The translations under genes and the position numbers were made by a program. From an uncultured Prevotellaceae bacterium (GTDB lineage Bacteria > Bacteroidota > Bacteroidia > Bacteroidales > Bacteroidaceae): a DNA stretch of 38,886 nt. The DNA lies in NCBI GenBank assembly GCA_902762565.1, contig CACWOS010000027.1, positions 1 through 38,886 on the forward strand, written 5' to 3'. The notes beneath the pieces are model-generated. The model saw only the letters and a list, made by a program, of their open reading frames with translations, searched no databases and was not told where the DNA came from. Below, piece after piece: positions 8,482 through 16,779 of the stretch. Within the stretch, counting starts at the first letter, position 1. Each line of letters starts with the position of its first letter.

Positions 8482-9390
8482 ATGAATAGAATCAACAATA
8501 TCAAGAAATATCTGCTGCTTTTGGCAGTAGGTTGTGGTTTGGCAATGGGATTTACTGCATGCTCTGATGACGACGATCCTAGTGGAGATACTATTTTTCC
8601 TACCACATCACCACAACGCGACAACTTTGAGGAATGGTTGCTGAAGAATTACACCTATCCATATAGCATCGATTTTCAATATAAGATGCAGGATATCGAG
8701 ACAGATAAGAAATATACGCTAGTTCCTGCCGATTCTGCTAAATGTGCTAAGCTAGCGATTATAGTGAAACATCTGTGGTTTGATGCCTATAATGAAGTCG
8801 TCGGAATAGATTTCCTCAAACAAAATGCTCCGCGTGTTTTGACGCTTGTTGGATCACCGGCATATAATAGTGAGGGTACTATGGTACTTGGAACTGCTGA
8901 GGGTGGTTATAAGGTAACCCTCTACATGGTTAATTGGCTCACTGACGAGACTTTGTCCAATTATTCCACGTTGACAGACTACTATTTTACTACGATGCAT
9001 CATGAGTTTCAGCACATTCTGAATCAGAAAAAACCTTATGATACGTCTTTTGACCTCATTAGCGAGGGCGATTATGTAAGTGGTGACTGGTATCTGCAAA
9101 GCACAGAAGAGGTGGCACAGCCCAAGGGCTTCATACGTAACTATGCTATGGTAGAACCGCGCGAGGACTATGCGGAGACCTACTCTCAGTACATCACTAA
9201 TCCTGATGATCTGTGGGAATCTAAGCTTATAAATGCTGGGGCTACAGGACGAGCTGTTATTCTCGAAAAGTTAGAGATGATTCGTACCTATATGCTTGAC
9301 ACATGGGGATTGGACATCGATAAACTGCACAAGGCTGTGATACGCCGAGGTCAGGAACTCAATTCACTTGATTTGGATCATTTAAACTAA
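8482..9390 (+). CDS. Import-associated zinc metallohydrolase lipoprotein (HExxH)
   Basis: The 302-aa product has a lipobox ending FTAC (Cys27) followed by SDDDD, an acidic stretch typical of surface-exported Bacteroidetes lipoproteins. Its zinc motif is H174-E175-F-Q-H178, preceded by TTM. Downstream 'EPREDYAETYSQYI' may carry the third ligand. It fits the family named 'substrate import-associated zinc metallohydrolase lipoprotein', which occurs beside SusC/SusD pairs. A protease or peptidase on the cell surface is likely but not proven. I chose ATG 8482 because the signal peptide starts there; the upstream ATG at 8449 would overlap susD by 4 bases. Confidence 0.85.
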   Translation: MNRINNIKKYLLLLAVGCGLAMGFTACSDDDDPSGDTIFPTTSPQRDNFEEWLLKNYTYPYSIDFQYKMQDIETDKKYTLVPADSAKCAKLAIIVKHLWFDAYNEVVGIDFLKQNAPRVLTLVGSPAYNSEGTMVLGTAEGGYKVTLYMVNWLTDETLSNYSTLTDYYFTTMHHEFQHILNQKKPYDTSFDLISEGDYVSGDWYLQSTEEVAQPKGFIRNYAMVEPREDYAETYSQYITNPDDLWESKLINAGATGRAVILEKLEMIRTYMLDTWGLDIDKLHKAVIRRGQELNSLDLDHLN

Positions 9391-9399
9391 CTCAACGTT

Positions 9400-10701
9400 A
9401 TGAAAAAATTATATATATACATCACACTAGCTATAGCAACACTGACTATGCAGTCTTGTTTGCACGACAATGATGACGTGTTTGACAAGTCGGCAGCCGA
9501 GCGCATTGACGAAGCTGTGGCAAACGCCAAACAAATGCTCATATCAGCTGATAATGGATGGAGCCTTGAATATTATCTTGGTTCTGATTACGTTTATGGA
9601 GGCTATAATATGCTGGTGAAATTCGGCAAGGATGGCAAAGCTCATCTGTCGTCAGAAATCGCAAAAAGTGATTCCATATCATCTTCTTCCTGGGATATTA
9701 CTAAAGACCAAGGTCCTGTATTGACATTCCCAACTTATAATGCTTTGCTACATGAGTTGACACAACCCTATCAGGATGAAGTTAATGGCTATGAAGGTGA
9801 TTATGAGTTTGTTATTATGAAGGTTACTCAAGACACCATTTTCTTACAAGGAAAGAAGTGGAAAAATGAGATGATAATGACACGTATACCCCAGAATATG
9901 AACTGGGTAGATCATTTGGACAGCATTGCTACTGTGCGGGACAATTTTATCTATCTATACAAGGGTAATGTTGGCGGAAAGAATTTTAAATTTACACTTG
10001 ACGCTGATAAGCAGTTTACTGCTACCAGTGAAGAAACTGTAGAAGGCGAGGAGATTAAATCACAATTTATTTTCACAACTAAGGGTATAAAACTGCGTAA
10101 GCCTGTCGTCATTAATGGAGAGACGATTAGTACATTAGAATATAAGCAAGATGAAAGCGATGTGCGCAAGTCTATGCTTATAAGTGATGTTAAAGACATT
10201 ACACTTGAGGGTGATTGTCCATCGTCATTTCAATTGTTTAGTGATTTGGAAGGTTCTTACCTTTTGACTGCTAACAATAAATCGGCGATGGTGATGCTTG
10301 AGCCTATTCAGTCATGGCATGGTAAGGAGTTTCGTGTAAAGAATATGCTCAAGGACGAAAATGGTGAAGATGTTGATGTCTTGATAGGTTATGATCCAGT
10401 TTATGGTCGAATGACACTTCAAGCACAGTATCTAGGCTCAAAAGATCAGACGGCAGTTTACCTTGGTGCTTGGGCTTTGGCAGCTGGTGGTAGTATTAGT
10501 TTCTCAGCTGGTGTTGTTCTGAAATGGAACGGAGATGCAGTTGCTCCTGTCTATTCTTTTGAACCTAACGGTGCGTTCCAGACAGATTCTTTTATCCTTT
10601 TTGGATATACCAACGAAGATTGGGACTCGTTTGAGGATTGGACTTTTACGGCCACCGGCAGTTACAAGTTACCCTATCTTTCAAGCATGAAAAAACTATA
10701 A
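9400..10701 (+). CDS. DUF4302-family lipoprotein
   Basis: The 433-aa product has lipobox MQSC (Cys20), then LHDNDDVFDKSAAERIDEA. The stretch 'SADNGWSLEYYLGSDYVYGGYNMLVKFGKDG' (about residues 48-80) is the hallmark of DUF4302. This family is found almost only in Bacteroidetes Sus-type operons, next to the zinc metallohydrolase lipoprotein. The rest is predicted beta-rich and Asp/Asn-rich. It is probably surface-exposed and helps capture the substrate of the operon; the actual role is unknown. It starts nine bases after the metallohydrolase, so the two are co-transcribed. Confidence 0.8.
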   Translation: MKKLYIYITLAIATLTMQSCLHDNDDVFDKSAAERIDEAVANAKQMLISADNGWSLEYYLGSDYVYGGYNMLVKFGKDGKAHLSSEIAKSDSISSSSWDITKDQGPVLTFPTYNALLHELTQPYQDEVNGYEGDYEFVIMKVTQDTIFLQGKKWKNEMIMTRIPQNMNWVDHLDSIATVRDNFIYLYKGNVGGKNFKFTLDADKQFTATSEETVEGEEIKSQFIFTTKGIKLRKPVVINGETISTLEYKQDESDVRKSMLISDVKDITLEGDCPSSFQLFSDLEGSYLLTANNKSAMVMLEPIQSWHGKEFRVKNMLKDENGEDVDVLIGYDPVYGRMTLQAQYLGSKDQTAVYLGAWALAAGGSISFSAGVVLKWNGDAVAPVYSFEPNGAFQTDSFILFGYTNEDWDSFEDWTFTATGSYKLPYLSSMKKL

Positions 10702-10716
10702 CGCCAAACAATCAAA

Positions 10717-11841
10717 ATGACACAGATTATGAAGATTAGGATTCTAAACATAATAACAACGGCGGCTATAATAGTGTTTGCCGCATCATGCAGTAGCGAC
10801 AATGACTATAGTGACCGTCTCAATTCTGTAATGGTTACGGCAGCCAAAACAGAGATGCCCGTTGAGGGCGGTACTGGGACGATTTCCGTTACGGGTGATG
10901 GTATCAGTGCAACGTCAGATGATGACTGGCTTGCAGTTAGTGTCAATGGCAACGTTATTAATATGACGGCTTTATCAAACGATAACAAACAAAGTCGACA
11001 CACCATTGTTTCCATAAAAGCTGCTAATGGTGACTGCGCTGTGGTAAATGTGTCGCAGGCCGGATTGGTAATGTGTTCAGAAGTTAAAGATACCTATTTG
11101 TTTGAGGCTGTAGAAAATACGAGCGCTGAGTTTTTTGATATAACAAATGTACCATACGAAACTAGTATAAGTGATAGCTGGCTGCATTTTGAGAAAAGTG
11201 AAAAAGGCTACACAATCCGCGTAGACAATAACGAGGGTGCATATCGTAATGGTACCATTGTATTAAAGTACAAAACCTTATATAGCAAGACTATCCATAT
11301 TGGTCAGTGGGGTGAATCATTACCTTTTACCTCTCTAACCACTGCAACCTATGAGGATGAGGAAGGCAATACCTATCAAAAGGCTGTTACAGTAGTTGCC
11401 GATGAAACTGACGAGACGGGTAATACCTATCTCATTAATGGACTGATGGCTGAGGGCCCTTTGTCATTAAAGCTCAATACAAAAACAACGGATAAGGTAG
11501 AGTATTATGTGGCTTCAGGTTATTCTCCAGGTAAACTGACAGAAGATGGCACGACATACACATTGCGTTGTCTGATGAGTTGTTATAATGTAAATACGGG
11601 TAATCGCTACTATCCTACACAGGTTACCACGTTAGAGTCATCTGCTTATCGTATGGCATTCGAGTGGCAGGTTGACGAAAACGCTATGCCTTCGTTCAAC
11701 TATGTCCGTAATAATTCTTTGTCCCAAACTTATCGTACTGATGGTATTATTGTGTGCAAATTCAGTAGCACTTCAGGTGCTTCCGCTGCTGCTCGCAAGG
11801 GTATTGCCTATCAGTTCTTGAATCTCAAGCTAACATATTAA
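10717..11841 (+). CDS. BACON-like domain lipoprotein of Sus operon 1
   Basis: The 374-aa product has a lipoprotein signal ending FAASC followed by SSDNDYSD. Residues about 35-120 form an Ig-like repeat with 'VEGGTGTISVTGDGISATSDDDWLAVSV', the BACON pattern, which is linked to substrate or mucin contact in Bacteroidetes. A second, weaker copy follows ('ENTSAEFFDITNVPYETSISDSWLHF', 'VLKYKTLYSKTIHIGQWG'). The C-terminal half is a beta-rich domain I do not recognise. The second in-frame ATG (10729, MKIRILNI) gives a more normal signal peptide and may be the true start. It lies 15 bases after the DUF4302 gene. Confidence 0.78.
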   Translation: MTQIMKIRILNIITTAAIIVFAASCSSDNDYSDRLNSVMVTAAKTEMPVEGGTGTISVTGDGISATSDDDWLAVSVNGNVINMTALSNDNKQSRHTIVSIKAANGDCAVVNVSQAGLVMCSEVKDTYLFEAVENTSAEFFDITNVPYETSISDSWLHFEKSEKGYTIRVDNNEGAYRNGTIVLKYKTLYSKTIHIGQWGESLPFTSLTTATYEDEEGNTYQKAVTVVADETDETGNTYLINGLMAEGPLSLKLNTKTTDKVEYYVASGYSPGKLTEDGTTYTLRCLMSCYNVNTGNRYYPTQVTTLESSAYRMAFEWQVDENAMPSFNYVRNNSLSQTYRTDGIIVCKFSSTSGASAAARKGIAYQFLNLKLTY

Positions 11842-11877
11842 TTTTATACTAGTATTAACATCTAATTTTTTTAGCGT

Positions 11878-13917
11878 ATGAAAAAGTTTTTACTTACATC
11901 GCTGGCAGCACTCTTTGCTGTCGTTTCGTTCGCACAGTTTAAAGTGACGAAACAAGTAGTTACACCGATGAATGAGACAACACCTGTTTCTAGAGTGTTG
12001 GACCGCCAGCCGGTGGTTAAGAATGTCAAGGCTCCTCAGAGCAAGAATGTATTTGCTAAAAAAGCACTTCGTCGTGCTGCTATTGGTAGTATTGATGAAT
12101 TGCAGGGAGAATTCATCGTTTGTAATAACGAATTCTCTTATGATTCAGAAGCACAAAAACTCGTTTCTGCTCCAATCTCTAGAAAAGGTATATCAGCGAA
12201 TATTGAGGTAACTGGTGAAAACACCATTGCAATTTATGGTATTGATGGCAACGCTTCTGAAACATCCATTACTGCAACCGTCGATATCGTGAATTCGACG
12301 ATTAGCATTGCACCAGGTCAGCTTATATGGACTTATGAAGATGAAGAAAGCGGAGAGAAAACCGACTTCGTTATGGCTAATGCTGAGTCTGAAACTGGAA
12401 CAGACCCTATAACAGGTAAAATCTATGAGGGAGGTATCATCGTCCTTGATCAATTGTGGTATGAGAGCTACACGGAGGAAGGTAACTCATATCGTAATGG
12501 CTATTTTAAAGGTACGTCTATTGCGGTGGCCAACGGTGTCATGGAGTTTGGAGACAAAGATAAAGACGGAAATGTTTCTGTTGTTGCTCAAAACGTCTTA
12601 GTGGTTCAAGATCCTGAGACCAAGGTCGCTACAGTCTGGAACTTCCATAACTTTGTAAAAGGTCAGGTCGTTGAGATTCCTATTAATCACGACAAATCTT
12701 TCTTAATTGAAAGTGATACGCAATTAATGTATATTAATGGTGAGAATTATATTTATCTTTGGGGATTTGACGGTAAATATATTACTGATGTAACAGGTAC
12801 TGTAAACGAAGATAAGTTGATATCTAATGTCGGCTTGGCATATATTTATACTAGTGGTGGACGCAGAGGATGGTTACTCCCCGAAGCTCAGTTTACTATT
12901 ACATTGACTGATGGCTCTCAATTTGCACTACCTGATCTTGAAGAGGGTGAGCTTGTTACGCCTCCTGCAGGTTTGGTAACTAAGGAATATCCTTTGTCTG
13001 TAGCAACATGGTATGATGAGAATGGGGCTCAGGGAGCATATGAAGCAACGGTGAAGATCGGTGTCGTTGATTCGGATGTTTACTTCCAAGGTATTGACAA
13101 GGATCTGCCAGAGGCATGGGTGAAAGGTGTGTTGAATGCCACCAAGGATACTATTGTTGTCCCTGTCACATACACTGGTGCTTTCAATGATGCAGCTCAC
13201 TTTATTGGAGCTTATAGCAAGACAGGTCCGAGTGAACTTAAACTAGTCTATGATGCAGATGCAGACACTTACGAATACGGTGCAACAGTGATGTGTTATA
13301 AGGGCTCAAAAAGTTCTTCTTTCAATTACTATATGAATGGTATGTTTATTGGTGTGAAGCCTGCTCCTACAGCGGTTCCCGATGGCTTGGAGACTGTAGA
13401 GATGCCTTTCAAGGGTAACTACAGAAGCGATGAAGATGATGAAGCATACGAATTGGAAGGAACTGTTAATGTCGGTTGGGATGGCAATGACCTGTATATT
13501 CAGAACCTCTTCTCCATAGTAGAAGATGGTTGGATTAAGGGTACACGCAACGGAAATAAGATTGTTTTTGCTAAGAATCAGTATATTGGTAACCTGTCTA
13601 ACAGCCTGAGTTGCTATCTTACAGGTTATGATTCTGAGGCTAAGGCCGTAAGTGATGTTGTCTTCACTTATAACGAGAATGACAATTATTTCGTAGCAGA
13701 TATGCCTGTTATTGCTACTCGCTTTAAGAGCAGTACAAAGTATGAGGCTTTCTTTGCAAAAGGCTTGGTTATTGGTACAGACCCAGCTGCAGGTATCTCT
13801 ACTGTTAAGGCAGAAAAGGCTGGTAGTGGTATTGTTTACAACCTCGCTGGTCAGCGTGTTGGTAAGGAGTATAAGGGTCTTGTTATCAAGAACGGACGTA
13901 AGCTCGTAAACAAGTAA
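11878..13917 (+). CDS. Secreted protein with T9SS-like C-terminal tail, last gene of Sus operon 1
   Basis: The 679-aa product has a signal peptide (MKKFLLTSLAALFAVVSFAQ) without a lipobox. The body is beta-rich and acidic. Two related modules of about 135 residues (about 362-495 and 500-635) share 'V..DVYFQG...LPEAWVKG' and 'V.GNDLYIQNL..VEDGWIKG', followed by a conserved 'G..I..P..Y.G' strand. The last 27 residues, 'YNLAGQRVGKEYKGLVIKNG' plus RKLVNK, closely match the tail of the M6 protease next door. Such tails in Prevotella are consistent with T9SS sorting domains. No catalytic motif was seen, so a binding or adhesive role is only a guess. The 36-base gap before it has no promoter. Confidence 0.75.
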   Translation: MKKFLLTSLAALFAVVSFAQFKVTKQVVTPMNETTPVSRVLDRQPVVKNVKAPQSKNVFAKKALRRAAIGSIDELQGEFIVCNNEFSYDSEAQKLVSAPISRKGISANIEVTGENTIAIYGIDGNASETSITATVDIVNSTISIAPGQLIWTYEDEESGEKTDFVMANAESETGTDPITGKIYEGGIIVLDQLWYESYTEEGNSYRNGYFKGTSIAVANGVMEFGDKDKDGNVSVVAQNVLVVQDPETKVATVWNFHNFVKGQVVEIPINHDKSFLIESDTQLMYINGENYIYLWGFDGKYITDVTGTVNEDKLISNVGLAYIYTSGGRRGWLLPEAQFTITLTDGSQFALPDLEEGELVTPPAGLVTKEYPLSVATWYDENGAQGAYEATVKIGVVDSDVYFQGIDKDLPEAWVKGVLNATKDTIVVPVTYTGAFNDAAHFIGAYSKTGPSELKLVYDADADTYEYGATVMCYKGSKSSSFNYYMNGMFIGVKPAPTAVPDGLETVEMPFKGNYRSDEDDEAYELEGTVNVGWDGNDLYIQNLFSIVEDGWIKGTRNGNKIVFAKNQYIGNLSNSLSCYLTGYDSEAKAVSDVVFTYNENDNYFVADMPVIATRFKSSTKYEAFFAKGLVIGTDPAAGISTVKAEKAGSGIVYNLAGQRVGKEYKGLVIKNGRKLVNK

Positions 13918-13946
13918 TCCTTTCTGGATATACATAGAACAATAGA

Positions 13947-13982
13947 AAAGATGTGCTCAACGTGTTGGGCACATCTTTTTTT
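13947..13982 (+). terminator. Rho-independent terminator ending Sus operon 1
   Basis: AAAGATGTGC pairs with GCACATCTTT around an inner CAAC/GTTG pairing, followed by a T-run. It lies 30 bases after the 679-aa gene and before the M6 protease promoter. Confidence 0.9.
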
Positions 13983-14013
13983 GCTTTTTATTGTATAACT
14001 CGAAAAAAATGCG

Positions 14014-14021
14014 TACTTTTG
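14014..14021 (+). promoter_or_regulatory. -7 promoter element of the M6 protease gene
   Basis: TACTTTTG followed by CAGC fits TAnnTTTG. The expected leader is about 12 nt before ATG 14039. Confidence 0.6.
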
Positions 14022-14038
14022 CAGCAAATTAGAATCGT

Positions 14039-16567
14039 ATGATGAGAAAAATATTATTATCTCTGGTTTTGCTGTTGTCGTCAATGCTAGTTATGGCGGT
14101 TCCTGCTCATCGTGGCATTGCAAAGGTACTTCAGCCTGATGGAAGTTATTTGTCGTTGCGTCTGTATGGTGACGAGTGGTTGAGTTTTAATACGACAGCC
14201 GATGGATATAGTGTCGTGAAGGATAGTAAAGGTTACTATGTCTATGCCCAGTTGGATGAAGGACGTCTGCTGCCTACTGAGCATGTGGCTCACGATGCCC
14301 CAGAGCGTTCTGCTGCAGAGAATCAATGGTTGGAAGGTGTTCGTAAATTCCAGGCACCAGCTATGAGTGAGCGCAACAAAGAGTTGAAGACTGCTGAGGT
14401 GAGCCGTCGTTCTGCTACACTCGAAAAACGTCGTGCCGCTCAGTATGACTATACGAAATTTCGTGGTCTGGTGATCCTTGTCGAGTTCAACGACTGCTCG
14501 TTCAGCCGTGATGATTATCAGCAGGTTATGGACGACATGCTGAACAAGGAGAACTATGCAGGTTATGATAATACAAAATATGGACGTTATACGGGAAGTG
14601 TACGTGACTATTTCTCTGATAATTCCATGGGCATGTTTAATCCTCAGTTTGATTTGGTAGGCCCTATTCAAGTGGATTATAGTATGTATAAGCCTCATCG
14701 GACAGATTCGGTAGAAGTTATTAATCTTGATATTCTGAATAAGGCTGATGCACTAGTTGATTTCAGTAAATATGACGGTGATGGCGACGGATTTGTTGAT
14801 ATGGTCTTTCTGGTTTATGCAGGTCTTGGCTCTAATATTTCTGGTAATGATCCCCGTTTGGTATGGCCTCATGCTTCTGCTTTCGTAAATAAAGGCCGTT
14901 ATATCCGAAAAGATGGTGTTTATTTGTGGCGTTATGCTTGTTCCACGGAACTTTATGGAACTGAAGAATCAAATATCCTTGATGGTATAGGTACTATCTG
15001 TCATGAATTCAGCCATGTCTTAGGACTTCAAGATCTCTATGATACCGATTATGAGAAGAGTGGTGGTGAGAGTAATCATCCTGGCGATTGGTCGATCATG
15101 GCTGGCGGTAGCTATCTTAACAATTCTCGTACGCCAGCAGGCTACTCGCTATACGAACGTTATTCGATTGGCTTCTCTTCTCCGGAGGTCATCAATGCCG
15201 AAAGTAGTATAACACTTGAACCACTTCCCCTTAGCAATAAGGGATACCGTATTGACTCATCAGTCAAGGACGAGTTTTTCTTGTTAGAGAATCGCCAACC
15301 CAATCAGTTTAAGTGGGATGCTTATTTGCCTGGTCATGGCATGCTTGTTCAGCGTGTTGACTCTACAAATAAGTCTGTATGGCAAAGAAATCAGGTTAAT
15401 GCTAATCCCAGCCATAACTATTTCGTGTTATTGCGGGCTGGTGGCTCTGGCTACAACGTGGTTTCGGCTTCAGACCCATTCCCAGGCACTAAGAAAGTTA
15501 CCGAGTTACATAACAGTACTAGTCCGGCTAGTTTAAAGACATGGAGCGGGCAGCCAACGAAATGGGGCTTGTTTGATATTAAGGAACAAGATGGCATCAT
15601 CAGTTTCGACGTTCGTAACACTTTAGATATCATGGCACTCTCTCTGCCAGATTCAGTCACGGTAGGTGAAGGCTTGTTTGTAAAATTGAAAGCAATTCCA
15701 ACTCCAGAATTTGCTGAGTTCACTGCCGAGTGGACTAGCAGCAATGACGAAGTAGCCACGGTTGATGAGAATGGAGTGGTGATGGGCGTTTCTGAAGGTG
15801 AGTGCCTTATTACGGTCACTGCGGCTAATGGCATCTCTGCTTCTTGTCATGTCACAGTCGAGGCTGTTACAGGTAAAACAATTGCAGAATTCAAGGCGAT
15901 GGAAGAACAAGATGAGGCTATGCTGTTGTTAAACGATGCAGAAGTTTTGTTCTCTTATCAGACACGTGTATACTTGCGTGACTCGACGGGAGCCATTACT
16001 TTAAACAATATAGGCCTTTCTTTGAATCATAACGACCGTGTTAGTGGTCTTCTTTATGGAAAACTGACTTCCCTCAACAATATGCCGCAAGTTAGTCCTG
16101 TCGCAGAAACAACCGATATTGAAAACTTGATGGTAACGGAAGGGGAGGGAGTACACCCCCACGAAAAGACTCTTGAGGAATTGTCTTCAGATGACTATTC
16201 TGACTATGTCAAGGTTAAGGCTGTGAAATTGGTTAGAGATGTCTATTGTTATGCTGTTAGTGGCGACCGGCGTGTACGTGTCTATACCCGTTTCGGTACC
16301 AAAGGAGGTTCTTTGCCGTCTAATTATAATGGCAAGTACTTTGATGTGGAGGCCATTTTTGGCACGAATCGACTGAATGGCCAAATTATCGATGAATTGT
16401 ATATCGTAAAGACTCCTACCGAAGTCGAGGCCCCGTCGGGTATTGTTGAGTTGCGTCAGGATGATGTGCGTGCTAATCAGCCTGTTTGTAACCTGCAAGG
16501 CCAACGCGTGAGTCCGACAACCAAGGGTATTGTTATTAGTCGGGGACGTAAATTGCTGAATCAGTAA
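14039..16567 (+). CDS. Secreted M6-family metalloprotease with Ig-like and C-terminal sorting domains
   Basis: The 842-aa product has a signal peptide ending VMAVPAHRG and a long propeptide-like segment. The catalytic domain carries H322-E-F-S-H326-V-L-G-L-Q-D332, the HExxHxxGxxD zinc motif of M6 (immune inhibitor A-like) peptidases. A later 'WSIMAGGSY' is a likely Met-turn. A Big_2-type Ig-like domain (about 530-608) follows, then a beta-barrel-like domain (about 610-795). The C-terminus 'CNLQGQRVSPTTKGIVISRG' resembles the T9SS-like tail of the preceding protein. It should degrade extracellular protein, feeding the flanking Sus importers. It is a single-gene unit with its own promoter and terminator. 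Confidence 0.9.
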   Translation: MMRKILLSLVLLLSSMLVMAVPAHRGIAKVLQPDGSYLSLRLYGDEWLSFNTTADGYSVVKDSKGYYVYAQLDEGRLLPTEHVAHDAPERSAAENQWLEGVRKFQAPAMSERNKELKTAEVSRRSATLEKRRAAQYDYTKFRGLVILVEFNDCSFSRDDYQQVMDDMLNKENYAGYDNTKYGRYTGSVRDYFSDNSMGMFNPQFDLVGPIQVDYSMYKPHRTDSVEVINLDILNKADALVDFSKYDGDGDGFVDMVFLVYAGLGSNISGNDPRLVWPHASAFVNKGRYIRKDGVYLWRYACSTELYGTEESNILDGIGTICHEFSHVLGLQDLYDTDYEKSGGESNHPGDWSIMAGGSYLNNSRTPAGYSLYERYSIGFSSPEVINAESSITLEPLPLSNKGYRIDSSVKDEFFLLENRQPNQFKWDAYLPGHGMLVQRVDSTNKSVWQRNQVNANPSHNYFVLLRAGGSGYNVVSASDPFPGTKKVTELHNSTSPASLKTWSGQPTKWGLFDIKEQDGIISFDVRNTLDIMALSLPDSVTVGEGLFVKLKAIPTPEFAEFTAEWTSSNDEVATVDENGVVMGVSEGECLITVTAANGISASCHVTVEAVTGKTIAEFKAMEEQDEAMLLLNDAEVLFSYQTRVYLRDSTGAITLNNIGLSLNHNDRVSGLLYGKLTSLNNMPQVSPVAETTDIENLMVTEGEGVHPHEKTLEELSSDDYSDYVKVKAVKLVRDVYCYAVSGDRRVRVYTRFGTKGGSLPSNYNGKYFDVEAIFGTNRLNGQIIDELYIVKTPTEVEAPSGIVELRQDDVRANQPVCNLQGQRVSPTTKGIVISRGRKLLNQ

Positions 16568-16585
16568 GTACCTATTTATTATTAT

Positions 16586-16624
16586 AAAGGCTTCGAACTT
16601 CGCATTAAAGTTCGAAGCCTTTTT
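16586..16624 (+). terminator. Rho-independent terminator after the M6 protease gene
   Basis: A perfect 15-bp stem (AAAGGCTTCGAACTT with AAGTTCGAAGCCTTT), a 7-nt loop and a T-run follow the stop codon by 19 bases. Confidence 0.93.
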
Positions 16625-16719
16625 GCATTTTTATTCACTATTCATTTGCTTTACGTTAATTAAATCGCCTTTTATTAAAAAAAATTAATTAATTCTTTTG
16701 CGTTTTCCTATTAATTCTT

Positions 16720-16727
16720 TATTTTTG
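16720..16727 (+). promoter_or_regulatory. -7 promoter element of Sus operon 2
   Basis: TATTTTTG followed by CAG fits TAnnTTTG, with a TTTG at 16697-16700 at the right distance for the -33 element. The leader would be about 45 nt. Confidence 0.65.
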
Positions 16728-16779
16728 CAGCCATATTTGTACAAAATCTATTAATTAATTATTAAAACGAGAGAGATTT

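Noticed and set aside
13306-13935. 209-codon antisense frame within the 679-aa gene
   Set aside because: It is the complement of a real secreted-protein gene and crosses into its 3' flank.
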